64,000 bases of DNA from Nocardioidaceae bacterium SCSIO 66511 (GTDB lineage: Bacteria > Actinomycetota > Actinomycetes > Propionibacteriales > Nocardioidaceae), in the NCBI GenBank assembly GCA_023100825.1, contig CP095846.1, forward strand, positions 496,001 through 560,000, in the 5' to 3' direction. The notes under the pieces were generated by a model. The model did not search any database. It saw only the letters and a list, made by a program, of their open reading frames with translations, and had not been told where the DNA came from. A program made the translations under genes and the position numbers. Positions 63,619-64,000 of the stretch are shown piece by piece. Position 1 is the stretch's first letter. The number at the start of each line of letters is the position of its first letter.

Positions 63619-64000
63619 GTGTCCGGTAACAAGGCAGTCGCGTACAAGGAACCCGGAGTCGTCGAGGTCGTCGACACCGACTACCCGACGTTCGAGCTGA
63701 AGGACGGCCCAGGGGTCAACCCTGCCAACGTCGGAAGAAAGGTGCCGCATGGAGCGATTCTGCGCGCCGTCACCACCAACATCTGCGGCTCCGACCAACA
63801 CATGGTCAGGGGCCGTACCACTGCACCCGCCGGGCTCATCTTGGGTCACGAGATCACCGGGGAGGTCGTCGAGGTCGGGCCCGACGTCGAGTTCACCAAG
63901 GTCGGCGACGTCGCCTCCGTACCGTTCAACATCTCGTGCGGCCGCTGTCGCAACTGCAAGGAGCGCAAGACCGGAATCTGCCTGAACGTCAACCCGGACC
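63619..64000 (+). CDS. fdhA: Zinc alcohol dehydrogenase family, glutathione-independent formaldehyde dehydrogenase type (3' end outside)
   Basis: The first 127 residues of a medium-chain Zn dehydrogenase: GTG 63619 with GGAGGAG upstream. CGSDQHMVRGRTTAPAGLILGHEITGEVVEVG is the catalytic zinc region (Cys, His-Glu) and CGRCRNCKERKTGICLNVNPD the structural zinc. The long N-terminus (YKEPGVVEVVDTDYPTFELKDG) is typical of the Pseudomonas putida-type formaldehyde dehydrogenase, which acts without glutathione. The rest lies beyond the window, so the substrate rests on the N-terminal part. Confidence 0.87.
   Translation, partial: MSGNKAVAYKEPGVVEVVDTDYPTFELKDGPGVNPANVGRKVPHGAILRAVTTNICGSDQHMVRGRTTAPAGLILGHEITGEVVEVGPDVEFTKVGDVASVPFNISCGRCRNCKERKTGICLNVNPD

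Overview
The window is high-GC DNA with many GTG starts, four-base ATGA and GTGA overlaps and typical actinobacterial gene families. Local gene order resembles two conserved actinobacterial blocks: hppA / anti-sigma protein / bldG / DECH helicase / Tad secretion genes / HAD phosphatase, and topA / MFS-dTMP kinase fusion / holB / secreted peptidase. The host is therefore an actinomycete. Abundant cgtac-containing codons suggest Propionibacteriales, perhaps Nocardioidaceae, but that placement is inference.

Layout. 1-3930: a DUF222/HNH protein cut by the window edge, a double-GNAT acetyltransferase and a class I methyltransferase. 4054-9840: membrane pyrophosphatase, a degenerate RsbW-like protein, a BldG-like antagonist and a DECH helicase. 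9813-14951: a Tad-type machine (CpaE-like, TadA, TadB, TadC, two small pilin-like proteins, two TadE-like proteins). 15042-16308: a yybP-ykoY-type manganese riboswitch candidate in front of a ferritin-like/VIT1 metal exporter. 17154-21140: RclA-like flavoprotein, HAD phosphatase, conserved hypothetical, methyltransferase. 21181-25208: orphan LytS-like kinase, a ClgR/PopR-like regulator ending in an SsrA-like ALAA tail, ClpP, and a DHA2 MFS exporter. 25291-32524: a 1563-residue secreted rhamnosidase and an MMPL transporter. 33135-38366: membrane Ser/Thr kinase, an RTX-like secreted protein, an unrecognised 549-residue protein and a lipoprotein. 38481-49954: topA, ltrA, ridA-like, MFS-tmk, holB, two tandem lipoprotein peptidases, chorismate mutase. 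49987-50062: tRNA-Thr(CGT).

A compact integrative element of about 9.2 kb (50018-59229) sits in the 3' end of that tRNA gene, bounded by identical 46-bp att repeats. It carries integrase, excisionase-like protein, FtsK/TraB-like translocase, three small genes, a conserved element protein, an HTH-NUDIX protein (compare pSAM2 Pif), a candidate restriction-modification set and an HUH replication initiator, so it resembles an actinomycete integrative and conjugative element. Right of it are an ArsR/MFS pair with a clear operator, a RibD-like reductase, a thioredoxin-reductase-like flavoprotein with no CxxC, and the start of a formaldehyde dehydrogenase.

The least explained signal is a dispersed intergenic repeat present three times (about 16316-17066, 32628-33126 and 41255-41523; the second copy inverted). 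It has a core between inverted repeats, two stem-loops whose pairing is largely kept by G-U changes, and outer arrays of roughly 53-bp units pointing outward. No protein is evident in it. It could be a non-autonomous mobile element or a structured RNA family.
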